A stretch of DNA of 64,000 bases from Desmodus rotundus. Taxonomy: Eukaryota; Chordata; Mammalia; Chiroptera; Phyllostomidae. Shown here in pieces: positions 1 through 11,497 of the stretch. The notes beneath the pieces were generated by a model, which saw only the letters and a program-made list of their open reading frames with translations, was not told where the DNA came from and ran no database searches. Where the stretch lies: the NCBI RefSeq assembly GCF_022682495.2, contig NC_071388.1:175489622-175553621 (forward strand), given 5' to 3'. The translations under genes and the position numbers were made by a program. Each line of letters starts with the position of its first letter. Positions within the stretch are counted from its first letter, which is position 1.

Positions 1-505
1 GAGCTTCCCAGACTAGAAAAAACTCAAGGAGTTCATTATCACCAAACCATTATTATATGAAATTTTAAAAAGACTTATTTAAGAAAAAGAAGATCATATC
101 TATGAACAATAAAAGGACAATAAATACATATGATATGTATCAATAATTAAATCTAAAACTATAAGCTAAGCAAACAAGGAGAAGGGAGACAGAATCATGG
201 ATACGGAGAGTATTGTGATGGTTGCCATATGGGAGCAGCATGTAGGGGAGAATGAATGAAGAGGTGAGGGGATTAAGAAGTATAAATAGGTAGTCACAGA
301 ATAGCCATGGGATGTAAAGTACAGTGTAGAAAATGGAGTTGCCAAAAAACCTATATTCATGACCCATGGACACGAACAATGGTGTGGGGAATGCTGAGGT
401 CAGTGAGTGTGGCTAGGTGGAAAGGAGCAAAATGGGAAAAACTGGGACAACTGTAATAGCATAATCAGTAAAATATAATTAAAATAATAAAAATTAAAAA
501 AATAA
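1..505 (+). mobile_element. HAL1-like (half-L1) retroelement, 3' part
   Basis: The copy enters from outside the window and ends in an A-rich tail near 480-505. It contains the segment that follows L1 ORF1 (around 1-160) joined directly to an L1-type 3' UTR (GGTTGCCATATGGGAG at about 219 onward), with no ORF2 between. The same order occurs in a minus-strand copy at 59,857-60,304. The segment at 1-160 also resembles the inter-ORF part of the L1 at 8,122. A fused ORF1/3' UTR without ORF2 is what is known for HAL1 elements, which depend on L1 enzymes. The HAL1 name is inference; a plain internal deletion of an L1 is the alternative. Confidence 0.6.
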
Positions 506-529
506 GTTATATACGTTTTCTAGACATAA

Positions 530-1690
530 TGTCATTGTGTACTTAATAGACTACTATGGCACACTTACTAAACCACAGGACAGTGTACATGCAATGGCGT
601 GGGTTGGAGCAGAGGTCTCTGAAGGGTGGCAGGAAGGCTGCCGAGGCTGCAGATTAGAATTACCACACCTTCTTCCAGGGTGGGAAAGGGGGCTAACAGA
701 GCAAAAGGTACAGCATTTAAGACATTGTATAACAAAAGCAAAATAAAGCAGCCCCTCCCTTTGGAAGGAGGCTGCAGCCCTGGGGGGAAACTGTAAACAA
801 AGAAGATGTGCCTGTGAGGATGTGCACCAGCAGAGTTACTCCTGAAGGAGCTTTAGGTGGCAGGGGCAGTTTGTACGATGCCTGCATGAGTCCTGGGGGC
901 TGGATGCCCCGCCCTGGACTAACAGATGCAAGTGAACCTATGCATTGGTGAGAAACTTTTGCCCTGACTGAAGATGGCAGCCAAAATTGGGTCAAAGACA
1001 CTGGAGAGCTGACAAAAATGGCAGACACTGACATGCCACAGAAAAAGCTGACTCCCACTGCCTTCTTGTGCAGGTGGGATTTTGGGGAGGGCCTTTTAAA
1101 TAAGTAAAGGGCAAGAAAAACTCTGACTTTCTAGCTCTTTCACTTATGCTCTTGGTACAGGAGTTCGGCACCCAGAAGTCACTCTCTTGGTTTGCTTCTT
1201 GGTGCAAACTTTCTGGGCATTTTTCATGTGGACATTCTGGGCCTCCATCCCTGATGCCTGCACAGATGGTAACTCCTGTGGGACCAGAGAGATGCCGGGC
1301 CCAATAGGGGCATAGGTTCCACATGGACTGAAGCCTACTCTTGGGGGCAGGGTCCCACACTGGGATGTGTGCCTCCCTGGCTCCTGCCTCTAGTAAAGTG
1401 TTGCACTGCACACAGTTTCCTGGACTCCCACGTGAAAATTGAGAGCAGCACGTAACAGATCCTGAACGAGAACATTGCTGGGAGAAGATGGTGACTCTGA
1501 AACACACAAGTGCGCATTCCAGGGAGGATGAAGATAGGTTTGCATGACCGGCTTAAAGACAGGTAAGGAAATGAGGAACTTCGGAGCACGGTTTTGGCTT
1601 GTCGTCTTTTGGGGAGCAAGAGATGTTCTGGATTTCGTGCGAAAGAGGGGTCAGAGCTGGAGCGCTCTTAGGCACCCCTCCCCCCCCCGA
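530..1690 (+). other. GC/CpG-rich block, possible degenerate endogenous retroviral LTR and leader
   Basis: This stretch stands out from the AT-rich surroundings by higher GC and, from about 1,130 to 1,670, many more CpGs. There is a TATA-like TTTAAATA near 1,096, a variant poly(A) hexamer AGTAAA at about 1,393, and at 1,421-1,434 a sequence matching 10 of 14 bases of a lysine-tRNA primer-binding site (TGGACTCCCACGTG). A splice-donor-like ACAGGTAAGG lies near 1,560-1,570. Together these suggest a class II-like LTR and leader with the rest lost. The spacing of the poly(A) hexamer close to the putative LTR end is atypical and no gag, pol or env was recognised, so this is tentative. No real protein is proposed: the longest frame (992-1,507, minus) matches nothing I know. 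Confidence 0.35.
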
Positions 1691-2856
1691 AATGTTGGAA
1701 CTTTGTTGACAAAAATCTGTTTCCTTCAACACAAATCATGGGTGTACGGAAAGGCAACAGCAGCTGAAGCCCAGTTGGCACAGTTACATAATAACATTTA
1801 CATGCACAGCGATATGTGCTCTTCTGCAATTGGGGAAATCAATTTATTCTGTATATTTATGTACTTAAGGTAGTGTCTTTTCTTCTGGTTTTTAATGGAC
1901 CTCATATTACACTCAATTTTTTTTAAATAGAGAATTAAATCATGATTTCTTGCCTTTCCCTTTCTTAATAAAAAGGGTTCCAAAAGTAGATTTCTAAGTT
2001 GATTGCTTTTTAATGAATTTTAGTCAACTATCTCTAATTTGGGCTTTTCACTAATATAACTATTAACTTGTTCCTTCTCAATTAATGATCAGTAAATAAT
2101 TCCAATAAGCATTTAGTTATCCTCTTTTCAGGGCCAAATGAGACAAAATCCTTTTGATGGTTGTATCTTTCAGTCTATACATTATCAGATTTGCCATGGG
2201 TACTAAGTGGTACATCCTAATGTCAAATGTATTAACCAAATATAAGCTTTTTAACCAATTTATTGCCTCTGGATTCTCCTGCTAAGGACAAACTCAGCAT
2301 AGTTTGTGACATGGATATATTTTACTTTAGCTATTTATATGTCTGACTTCTTCCTTGGAGAATTACTGAATAAGTTTTCTATCCTTTCTTTCCTCTTTGA
2401 TCTAAGGCTGTCAGAACTTCATTTACATTTCAGACTCTTTGGTTAAGTGTATGTCCTTTGGGTTATGAAGAACTGTCAGAAGACACAATTGGACATAAGC
2501 ATATAAATTGTGTGATGTATGGAAGTACTGGTTATTTTATATCATTCTTTTCTAATAAGTGCTTGTCTGGTATGTGTTTGTATACATGCACGCACATTTG
2601 CCTACATGCACACATATAAACATCCATGTGGGTCTGCACACATGCACAGGCACATACATAAAGTGCATGATGTGATATATTACTAATATTGTGTAATGAA
2701 GGATAGCTATAACTTTGGTTTTGCAATTATCCTGGCTTCTCATACCTACATATGGTTGTTATTCCAGTTTTGGCATTTCTTCTAAGAAGCACTTATGTCA
2801 CTACAACCATATTTTAAAACCCAGCTTTCTTAACACACTTATTTTACCTAAAAAAA
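1691..2856. other. Unassigned AT-rich DNA
   Basis: A nine-base C run at 1,680-1,688 marks the left edge. A degenerate CA/TG-rich patch lies at about 2,570-2,660 (repeated ACATGCACAC-like units). I see no gene or recognisable transposon in the rest. Confidence 0.5.
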
Positions 2857-3105
2857 TTTGTTTTTAATTTTTATCTTCACTCAAGGACATTTTTTTCATT
2901 GCTTTTAGAGAGAGAGGAAGGGGGAGAGAGGGAGGGAGAGAAACATCTATGTCAGAGAGAAACATGAATTTGTTGTCTCCCATATGTGCCCCTACTGGGG
3001 ACTGAACCCACAACTTAGGCACATGCCCTGACGGGGAATCAAACTCACGGCCTTTCAGTTTATGGGACGATGCTCCGACCAATTGAGCAACATCGGTCAG
3101 GGAAC
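2857..3105 (-). mobile_element. Bat tRNA-derived SINE (VES-type, long older subtype)
   Basis: Read on the minus strand, the tRNA-like head starts at 3,105 (CCCTGACCGATG...). It is followed by a body with two GATTCCCCGTCAGGG / GTTCAGTCCCCAGT half-similar motifs and a tail with TCTCTCTAAAAGCAATG. This tail, ending with a CAATGAAAAAAATGTCC-like segment, distinguishes it from the other copies in the window. No clear target-site duplication was found, consistent with an older insertion. Confidence 0.8.
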
Positions 3106-5115
3106 CTGATACGTTTTTATAAAACCATTGTATTTTAGAAATCGTTCCTAACATGCTCTTTATTCTGATCTGTCTTACTTAGCATGACACAGAAAAGTTG
3201 ATATAAATATATTTGTCCTTCATTTCATAACAATCTAAACTGTTAATTATACAGTCTGCATTTCAGCTAGCTGTAGCTTCAGATAATTAGGACTCATTAT
3301 TTTTAAAATCACTGGCCATGCAAATATAATTAAAATATTTTAGTTTGAAAAAAATAAAATTTAATGACAGCTGATATGTAAATAGCATTGAGGTTTAAGC
3401 TAATGTTTTCCCATAGCTCAATATTAAATTAGTTGGGTCTGTGAGATTGTGAGAAATTTAAACTCTGTTTTGTACAAGACAGCAAGAAACATTGCCTAAA
3501 TATATGTTATTAATTGTCTTAATTTTTAACTTTAAAAATATAGTTTAATATTACTTCACTTTAGACTGTATAAACTACGATTTCCTTAATTATTCACCAT
3601 TTATTGGTTGTTTATAAAGTCCTGGTCTTAGCCTACCTCTTCAGAAGTTTATAGAATGAAACACAAAAGAATTTATCAATATGTAAATAAAATGAGTGAA
3701 ATTTTGCCAGTTTTTGAAGTTTCTTTTAGAGAAGAAAATGACTAACACAAATGAACAACTAGACAATTAAAAAATAATTGCTCACAAATCCCTGAAAAGC
3801 AACATGGTGGTCTAGATTAGTAAGAAGTAGAAGAATGAGGAAATAAGACAAGTTTAAGCAACCTAACCAAAATTTTCAGAAAAAAATGATTGCAGAGGTC
3901 AACTTTTAAAAGAAAATATAACATTTTAGACAAAAAGGAAATATGAAAAAATTGTTGTCTTAAAATATTAGATAAAAATCAATAATTAAACTTTAATATA
4001 TAAATTATTTTTATTTTGACAGCATTTCTACATAAAATATTTAAATGATATTAGATAAAGAATGAAGATAAATGGGTAAACCATTAATTTGAAAGTCTGT
4101 GTATGTTTTGTGTGTTGAGGGTGTGTATTTTGTACATATTATAGATGTTAAAGATGACATAAATCTTTTTAATTAAAAATTTCTTACTGGTTCTGATAAT
4201 GGAACTTCTGTTCTGCTGGAAGGACAATGATAGAAAATTTGGAGAACAAAATTTTAAATTAGAAAGAAATGATTGTTGTTGCCTTTTTAGCATAGAAAGT
4301 GGAGACTGAAAAATTATTTTATCTTAAATGTGCCACAAATAATTATAATTGTCAGAATTTTCTCACTTAACTTTGATCTCATACAATCTAAGAATGTCTC
4401 ATTAAAACCTTTTAAAAGGTAATGAAGTAGGCTATTCTCAAGTCTGTACTTATTTTATGTGTTAAACATCTATGTATGTATAGCATAAATGTACATGTTA
4501 CATATCACTGACCTTTCAGGAAACCCTTAGCATTTCCACATTATTTCAAAATTCTTAATCATGTAGCAGTATCTTATCATTTTTTGAAATATGTATGAAG
4601 CTGATTTTTCCAAAGGTAATGAACTCATTTAAATATTTCTGCTATACACATATAATTTCCTATCCTGTGTTACCTACCCATTCTTTTTCTTCATCCTTCA
4701 AAATGAGTTTAAACATTATTTTCACGAAAACTTTAAGAGCCCTTTATAGAAGTCTTTACATTAATAGCAGTAGAAAAATTTGATAAAACGTATCAGGGAA
4801 GCTTCCTGGTTGTAAAAGCCAAGTGTATTTTTGAGATAGCTTATATGAACACAGTTTGCTCTGATTTTGGATTTATGAATTCCCTGATGGTCTTTTTATA
4901 TTGTGTATCCTATTATGCTTCCATATACATAATGAGCTACGAGAAGAGATTTGAACTAAACTGGGAAACGTTAAGAGTTATGCCATGTGAAATAATAACT
5001 TACATGTTATTATTTCTACTTTACATGAAGAAGATGAAGAGCAAAATATCAGTAGACTATATCTCAAATTAGGTACAAGGAAAAAGACTATTCCTACAGT
5101 TTAAATGATTAAAAT
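3106..5115. other. Unassigned AT-rich DNA
   Basis: No gene or clear interspersed repeat was recognised. The open frames (for example 4,595-4,783 and 4,845-5,072, plus strand) are short, rich in Phe, Ile and Tyr codons as expected by chance in AT-rich sequence, and lack any family signature. Confidence 0.5.
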
Positions 5116-5116
5116 T

Positions 5117-5143
5117 TATATATATATATATATATATATATAT
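5117..5143. repeat. (TA)n microsatellite
   Basis: About 13 uninterrupted TA units. A second imperfect TA/TG stretch follows at about 5,173-5,190. Confidence 0.9.
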
Positions 5144-5194
5144 GCATACCTAAACGAGTATGTGTAAATAGTATATATATGTATATATTCTAAT

Positions 5195-5515
5195 AGGTTG
5201 CAGTAATCAACAATTTTCACAGCTTTGTGGCTTATAACAATGAATGCTTGCTTCTTAGTCAGGCTACATGTTGACTGCAGATCATTTGCAGATTCTGCTC
5301 TACAACTCTTCTCAGGGACCCAGGCTGACAGAAAACATGCCACCTGAAAGGTTGGCTATCACTCAAGCAGGGCAATGGAACACAAGAGTGATGCACATCA
5401 ACACATCTCTTGTTTGTTAAACAGATATAGTCATATGACCCATCCAAGAGGATCAGGAACTGCATTTCTATCCTGTGTCTAATACGAGCAAAGGTGGAAA
5501 TATGGGATGTAAACA
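5195..5515 (-). repeat. Ancient mammalian interspersed repeat, family not resolved
   Basis: The run from GTGGCTTATAACAATGAATG (about 5,226) through GGGACCCAGGCTGAC (about 5,317) to GTCATATGACCC (about 5,430) follows the order of a common old mammalian repeat I cannot name securely (LTR-like or DNA-transposon-like). It is diverged and has no intact ends. Open frames here are shadows of the repeat. Confidence 0.45.
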
Positions 5516-6564
5516 ATTTCCTATTTACATTTACATTTCCTACTTATGGTTACTATTACAATGAAATTATCACTTCTTATGGCTGCAGTAACAACTGCTC
5601 ATTTAAGTATTTTGTTAATATTGAACTTTAATTCAGACAGAAATTATTAGTTTTTATCACACTTAAGCCCAAAGAAAATATTTGATATGAGTGAATATTG
5701 ATTAAGTTTTGAAATCAATTAGCAGTAAATAATTAACAAGAATGGGTTTAAATTAGTAGACTTCTAAGCTATAAACATTTTTTTCTTAAAGCAGAAAATA
5801 ATAACCAGGAAAATAAAAGTTAGGAAAACAGAAAACATGATATGAATTGTGCAAAACACCAGTGCAAAACCTGATTAGAGAAGAATGAAGAGTGATCCTA
5901 CTGGTCTGGAGTAAGCCAATTATACTTCTAGTCCCATACAACTGACTACTCCTGAGACAGTAAAATCAAATCACTTCAGGCCAGTGCTTTATAATGGATT
6001 AACTTGTCTGTGATGTAATCAAGCTTTAGAATAGTATTACAAATGCCAAACAAGACTTTCAGACAGCAACATGAAGACCCTTTGCCAGCTGAATCCATTA
6101 CTGTAGGAAGAAATCCTTCAGGCAATGTTAGGTCACTGATTATAGCAATTTATTTCTCATTAGCTTGTAACTACCTGACCTGTTCATCTGTTTCTACTGT
6201 ATGAAATTGCACTTTAGAATTTGTACATACAAACTTATAAAGAATCATTTATTGTTTTCATGAATAAATGAGTCTTCGCTATAATTATAGTTGGGCATAT
6301 TGACCAGTTGGCTCTTATAGTCGGAGCCTATAGAGGTGTCCTCATCAAAGTATATTAAAACAAAGTTACATTTGTAGAAACATTGAAAATATAACATTTT
6401 TCTTTCAATAAAATATGGAAGATATAGGATAAAATTTTAAGGGGTAAAAAAATCCTTAAGTCACTAAAAAGTAAGTTTTAAAAGTATAGCAAGTGATGGG
6501 AAATGTTCTAATTTGTCATTAGATTTAGCATAACCTTGCTATCAAAACTAAATTATATATAATA
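5516..6564. other. Unassigned AT-rich DNA
   Basis: No gene or repeat recognised; sequence is AT-rich with frequent stops in all frames. Confidence 0.5.
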
Positions 6565-6890
6565 TTAGTTCTTATGGTTGCTGTATCAGAGTATCACAAA
6601 TATAATGGTTTAGAAGTACTCCTATGGTTCTGGAGGCAGGAACTCTGACATCAGTTGCACCAGGCCAAAGTTAAGGTATTAGAAGAGCCCCCTCTCTCTG
6701 GTGGCTCTAGGGAAAAATTCATGCCCTTGACATTTCCATCTCTCCAGATGCATTCCTTGCATTCTTTGTATCATACACCGTCTTCCATCTTCAAAGTCAT
6801 CAGCATAGCATCTTATTTCAGTCTCAAAATACCATCTTCTTTACTCTATTTCTGACTTTTTCTCCCTCATTCTCCCCCTTTTGGGGGATT
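6565..6890 (-). mobile_element. MLT1-like MaLR LTR fragment
   Basis: Read on the plus strand the segment follows the reverse complement of an MLT1-type LTR. Landmarks in order are GGTTGCTGTATCAGAGTATC, GGTTCTGGAGGCAGGAACTC, CTCTCTCTGGTGGCTC, TCTCCAGATGCATTCC and CATCTTCAAAGTCATC. This matches the order in MLT1 elements of the mammalian ERVL-MaLR group. It is strongly diverged, without coding capacity. The small open frame at 6,655-6,855 is incidental. Confidence 0.6.
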
Positions 6891-7489
6891 TCTTATAAGC
6901 ATTCAAGGAATGAAGAACACTGGAACAGAAATATAAGAAAATTAAAGGACCACTCAAAGAGAAAGCCGTCTTTGAATTTGGTTTAAAATTTCAAGGAAAA
7001 TATTCTAATGATCTCTGTGAGTAAAATATTCTAATAGTTTACCATCAGACCAAATTCTGGGGGGAGAAAAATGTTTAAAAATAATTATGTATTATTTGGT
7101 CACATGTCTACTACTGTAACAAGTGGTAGGGTACTATGATTGACAATCCCCTCAGAACTATATAAACTTGGGATTCACAAAGGAAAATGGGATTCTTATT
7201 ACCAGTAAGAAAAGCTCAGTACAGAAGCAGTTCTAAACAGATGTATAAACAAAGCATATGTTTATTTATCACAATTGATCTGGTAATTTTTTTGTAATAT
7301 TGTGCTCGTTTCAAAAATACCAATATGAAATTCCAAAACAGGTTGTTCCATTCTTATAAAAAATTTCTAATGTTTTAAAAGGCAGACTGTCTGGTGTTAG
7401 CTCTCATTAGGCTGTTGTATCTAATAATAACCAAAACTAATGACTAAATATTATGTTTAATAGTAGTTTCACCCTTTGCTTTGCAAACA
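6891..7489. other. Unassigned AT-rich DNA
   Basis: No gene or repeat recognised between the MLT1-like LTR and the L2 relic. Confidence 0.5.
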
Positions 7490-7660
7490 GATTCCACCCT
7501 CAAACACAGTGGTTCTCTCATCTCTCTCTATCCTGGATGCTGTCACTCTCACATGGATAATTGTAACAACATCCTATCTGGACTATGTCACATCATGATC
7601 TGTCTCCTGCAAAGGGTCCTTCATATCAAATCAAGCTGCCAGATTAGTGTTTTCTAGTTA
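7490..7660 (+). repeat. L2 LINE relic
   Basis: The string with GGATAATTGTAACAACATCC, CTATCTGGACTATGTC and AAGCTGCCAGATTAGTG follows the order of the mammalian L2 segment whose consensus reads roughly 'ggactattgcaacagcctcc ... ctgccagagtga'. It is old and heavily diverged. Confidence 0.55.
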
Positions 7661-8357
7661 TTTTCAAATAATCAATAAAATACTGTATTTCGGATTGAAA
7701 AAGTAAGAGGCATTTTAAAATATATTAAAGCATGGGAGGTTGTTTTAAGGTAAAAGAAGAAATTAAAAAGAATAGTACACAATCTAAACAAGCTTGGTGA
7801 AGGCAAGCAGAAAATAACAAGGTGCACTTCGATTAGTGACAAAATTATCTTGTTGCCTCCTCAGAAATGGTGTTAGTGGTATTAACTTTTTGTCATTTTT
7901 GACTCTATTAACTCTTTCATTCATGAATGTCATTGTGTCGCATTGTAAATCCCCTCCTTCACCATAATCTTCATCAGGACGAGGGCTGTCAATATTTTAC
8001 TCTCTAATATCTGGACAGACATATACCAAGTTTCACACAAGAGAAGAAGTGTGAAGGATAGATTTAAAAAACTTATGACAGTAGATTAAAATCAATAAAG
8101 ATATCCTCAGGTGATGATTAAAAAACAATTGAAGGAGAAATAAAGAGCTTCCAAGACAAAAAATATTAGAGTTTGTTACTACAAAACTATTAATTATTAC
8201 AAGGAATGTTAAAGAGCCTCTTTAAAGAAGAAGCGATTAAAAAAAAAAACACCACAGGAACATATTTAAAAGAATAAAGTGGTAATAAATACATATCTAT
8301 CAATAATCAATTTAAATGTAAATGTCTTAAATGTTGCAATCAAGAGACAGAGGGTAT

Positions 8358-8554
8358 GCCCAGGCTAGGCAGTTCAGTTGGTAAGAGCTTCCACCCAACA
8401 CACCAAGGTTGTGGGTTCAGTCTCTGGTCAGGGCACATTCAAGAAAAAACCAATGAGTGTATAAATAAGTGGAACAACAAGTTGATGTATTTTTTCTTAC
8501 TCCCTCTTTCCCTTCCTTTCTCTCTCTCTAAAAACAATAATTACAAAAAAATAA
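8358..8554 (+). mobile_element. Bat SINE (VES-type, CAACCAATG subtype) nested in L1
   Basis: The tRNA-like head begins GCCCAGGCTAGGCAGTTCAG. It is followed by a B-box-like GGGTTCAGTC and GTCAGGGCACATTC, then CCAATGAGTG...AAGTGGAACAACAAG and a CT-rich tail ending in A-rich sequence. It interrupts the endonuclease part of the L1 ORF2, whose reading resumes at about 8,555. It shares its body type with the copy at 50,271. Target-site duplication is not clear. Because it lies inside the L1 it is younger than that copy. Confidence 0.85.
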
Positions 8555-9061
8555 AGAGTACACAACTGGATAAGAAAACAAAACCCATATCTATGCTATT
8601 TATAATAGACCCACCTCATAATGTAAGGTACACACAGACTAAAAGTAAAAAGAAATGGAAGAATATATTTCATGCAAATAGAAATGAAAAAAGCTGAGGT
8701 AGTAATACTTAGATCTGACAAAATAGACTTTAAAACAGAAGCTATAATAAGGGAGAAAGAAGGACACTACGTAATGATAAAGGAAGAAACCAGCAGGAGG
8801 ATATACAATTTGTAAACATCGCTATGTGCCACATATAGGAACACCTAAACATATAAATCAAATCTTGCCTGACATAAAAGAAGAGATTGACAATAATACA
8901 GTCGTAAAAGAGGGTTATTAACACCTTATTAACAACAATGCATAGGTCTTCCAGACAGGTAATCAACAGGTAAGTGGGAGTCTTAAGTGACAAACAAGAT
9001 CAAAAGGTTTTAACTGATATCCTTAGAGCATTTTACCCCAAAGCAGCAGAGATACATTATT

Positions 9062-9397
9062 ATTTTCATTTTAATTAAACTTTTAACTTCAGATTTACAA
9101 CTTTCAAATAACAGAATAAATAACATGAGTTTATAGTGATATAAATAAATGATTGAATAAATAAATAAAGGAGAAGAGAAAAATCTCTTGTGCAGAAAAA
9201 TTACAAAAATATTTGTGTAGCTGTTATGCCCTTAAGAAGGGAGATGTTATCCTCCTTAGATGTCTTAATTGTGACAAATATACCAAATTAATATTTAGTA
9301 ACAATAATAGTAACAATAACAACAACAACAACAATAATAATAGAACGAACTAGAAATAGGATATACAGAATTTTCTATATTATTTTGGGAATAGAAT
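9062..9397. other. ~330-bp insert of unknown origin within L1 ORF2
   Basis: L1 endonuclease sequence stops after CCCCAAAGCAGCAG (about 9,050) and resumes at AAGTGCAAATGAAAC (about 9,402). The intervening DNA is not L1 ORF2. It ends with an AAC/AAT microsatellite-like tail (9,297-9,346) and a short tract with GGATATACAG. Part of it (TTAATTGTGACAAATATACC, about 9,266) recalls the 3' UTR of an old L1, so it may be another truncated L1, but I cannot assign it. Confidence 0.5.
9297..9346. repeat. AAC/AAT-rich low-complexity tract
   Basis: Repeated AACAATAAT and AACAAC units; may be the expanded A-rich tail of the segment inserted at 9,062. Confidence 0.8.
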
Positions 9398-11284
9398 TTT
9401 TTTAAGTGCAAATGAAACATTTTCTAGCATATACTGCATCTTAGGACACAAAATAAGCCTCAATAAATTAGACTGAAATCATGTCAAGTCTTTTCTCTGA
9501 CCATAAGGTATGAAACTAAAAATCAATCATGATATGAAAAACCCACAAAGACATGGAAGCAAAATAACATGTCACTAAAAAATAAATATGTTAAAAATGA
9601 GATTAAGGAAAAAGTCAAAAGATTCCATGAAAAGAATCAAAATGAGAACAAAATAACCTGAAATCTATGGCATACAGTGAAAGCATCCGAAGAGGTAAAT
9701 TCAAAGTATTGTAGGTCTAGCTCAAGAAACAAGAATAATGAAAAACAAACAATCTGACCTTTCATTTAAAGGAACTTGAAAAATAAAAACAACGTCCAAA
9801 GGAAGTACAAGTAAGGAAATATTGTAAAAAAAATTAGAGCAGAAATAAATGACATAGGTCTTAAAAAATATAAAAGATTAATGAAACCAAGAGCTCATTC
9901 TTTGAAAGGATAAACAAGATTGACCAATCCTTGACCAGACTCATCAAGAAAAAAGAGAGAACCCAAATAAATAAAATCAGAAAGTAAATAGAAGAAGTAA
10001 CAACTGAGACCACAGAAATACAAAAGATTGCAAGAAAATAATATGCACACTGTATGCCCCCAAATTGGACAACCTGGAAGAAATGGATACCATTCTAGAA
10101 ACATGTAATCATCCAAAACTCAATTTAAAAAATCAGAGACCTCAATAGATAGATTACAACTAGTGAAATTGAAGCACTAATCAAAATACTTCAAACAAAC
10201 AAAATTATTGGACCAGATGGCTTCACAGGATAATTTCACCAAACATTCAAAGAAGAACTAACACCTATCATTCTCAAACTACTTAAAAAATATTCAAAAG
10301 GAGGGATGACTCCCAAGCTCATTTTCTGAAGCCAGCATTGTCCTAATTCCAAAACCAGACAAAGACACAAAGAAAGAAAATTATAGGCCAGTATCCCTGA
10401 AGTACATAAATGTGAAAATTCTCAACAAAATATTAGCAAACTGAATTCAGCAATGTATTAAAAGAAAATACACCTTGGTAAAGTAGGTGTATTTTGGGGA
10501 TACAGGCTGGGACAACATCTGCAAATCAATAAATGTGGTATGCCTCATAAACACACTGAAGGTTAAAATCACATGATCCTATTAATAGATGCAGAAAAAG
10601 CATTTGATAAAATCCAGCACCCATTTATTATAAAAACTCTCAGCAAAGTGAAACAGAAGAAACATACCTCAGAGTAATAAAGGCCTTATGTGACAAAATC
10701 AGAGTCAACATCTTACTCAGTGGACAAAAATGAAAAGAATTTCCCTTAAGATTGGGAACAAGATAAGGATGCCAGCTTTCAACACTTTTATTCAACATGG
10801 CACTAGAATTCCTAGCCACAGAGATCAGACAAGAATAAGAAATAAAAGGCATGCAAATTGGAAAAGAGGGTGTAAAACTCCTTAGTTACAGAAGACATGA
10901 TACTGTATATAGAAAACCCTAAAAATCCACCAAAAAACTACTGGAACTGATCAATGAATTCAACAAAATGGCAGGATACAAAATTAATATTTACAAATAA
11001 GTTTCATTTATATGCTAATAATGAACTATCAGAGAGAAATTAAGAAAACAACCCTGTTCACAATTGCTTCAAAAAGTACAAATTACTTTGTAATAATTTT
11101 AACCAAGAAGGTAAAACATATGTACATGGAAAATTGTAAGACACTGAGAAAGGAAATTGAAGAAGATACAAATAAGTGGAAGCACATACTGTGTTCATGA
11201 ATAGGAAGAATTAATATAATTAAAATATCCAAACTACCCAAAGCAAATTATAGATTCAATGCAATTCCTGTCAAGATTCAATGA

Positions 11285-11497
11285 CGTGCCCTGGCTGGTG
11301 TGGCCGAGTGGACTGAGTGCTGGCCTGAGAACCAAAGGCCAGCTGACCTGTTGGATTCCCAGTCAGGACACATGCATGGGTTGCAGACCAGGTCCACAGT
11401 AGGGGGCATGTGAGAGGCAACCACACATTGATGTTTCTCTTCTTCTCTTTCTCCCTCCCTTCCCCTCTCTGAAAATAAAAGAATAAAATCTTTTAAA
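11285..11497 (+). mobile_element. Bat SINE (VES-type, CAACCACACATTGATG subtype) nested in L1
   Basis: Head GCCCTGGCTGGTGTGGCC, body with CAGTAGGGGGCATGTGAGAG and CAACCACACATTGATG, CT-rich segment and A-rich end. It is flanked by a slightly decayed duplication (AAGATTCAATGA at 11,273-11,284; AAGATACCAATGA at 11,498-11,510) taken from the L1 it interrupts, which marks L1-mediated insertion after the host L1 copy had landed. Confidence 0.95.

Noticed and set aside
992..1507. 171-codon minus-strand frame
   Set aside because: Lies antisense to the CpG-rich LTR-like block, Cys/Ser/Pro-rich without any domain; lack of stops follows from the higher GC.
2857..3105. tRNA gene on the minus strand
   Set aside because: The tRNA-like part is a SINE head with a diverged cloverleaf and a SINE body and tail; the same holds for all other tRNA-like hits.
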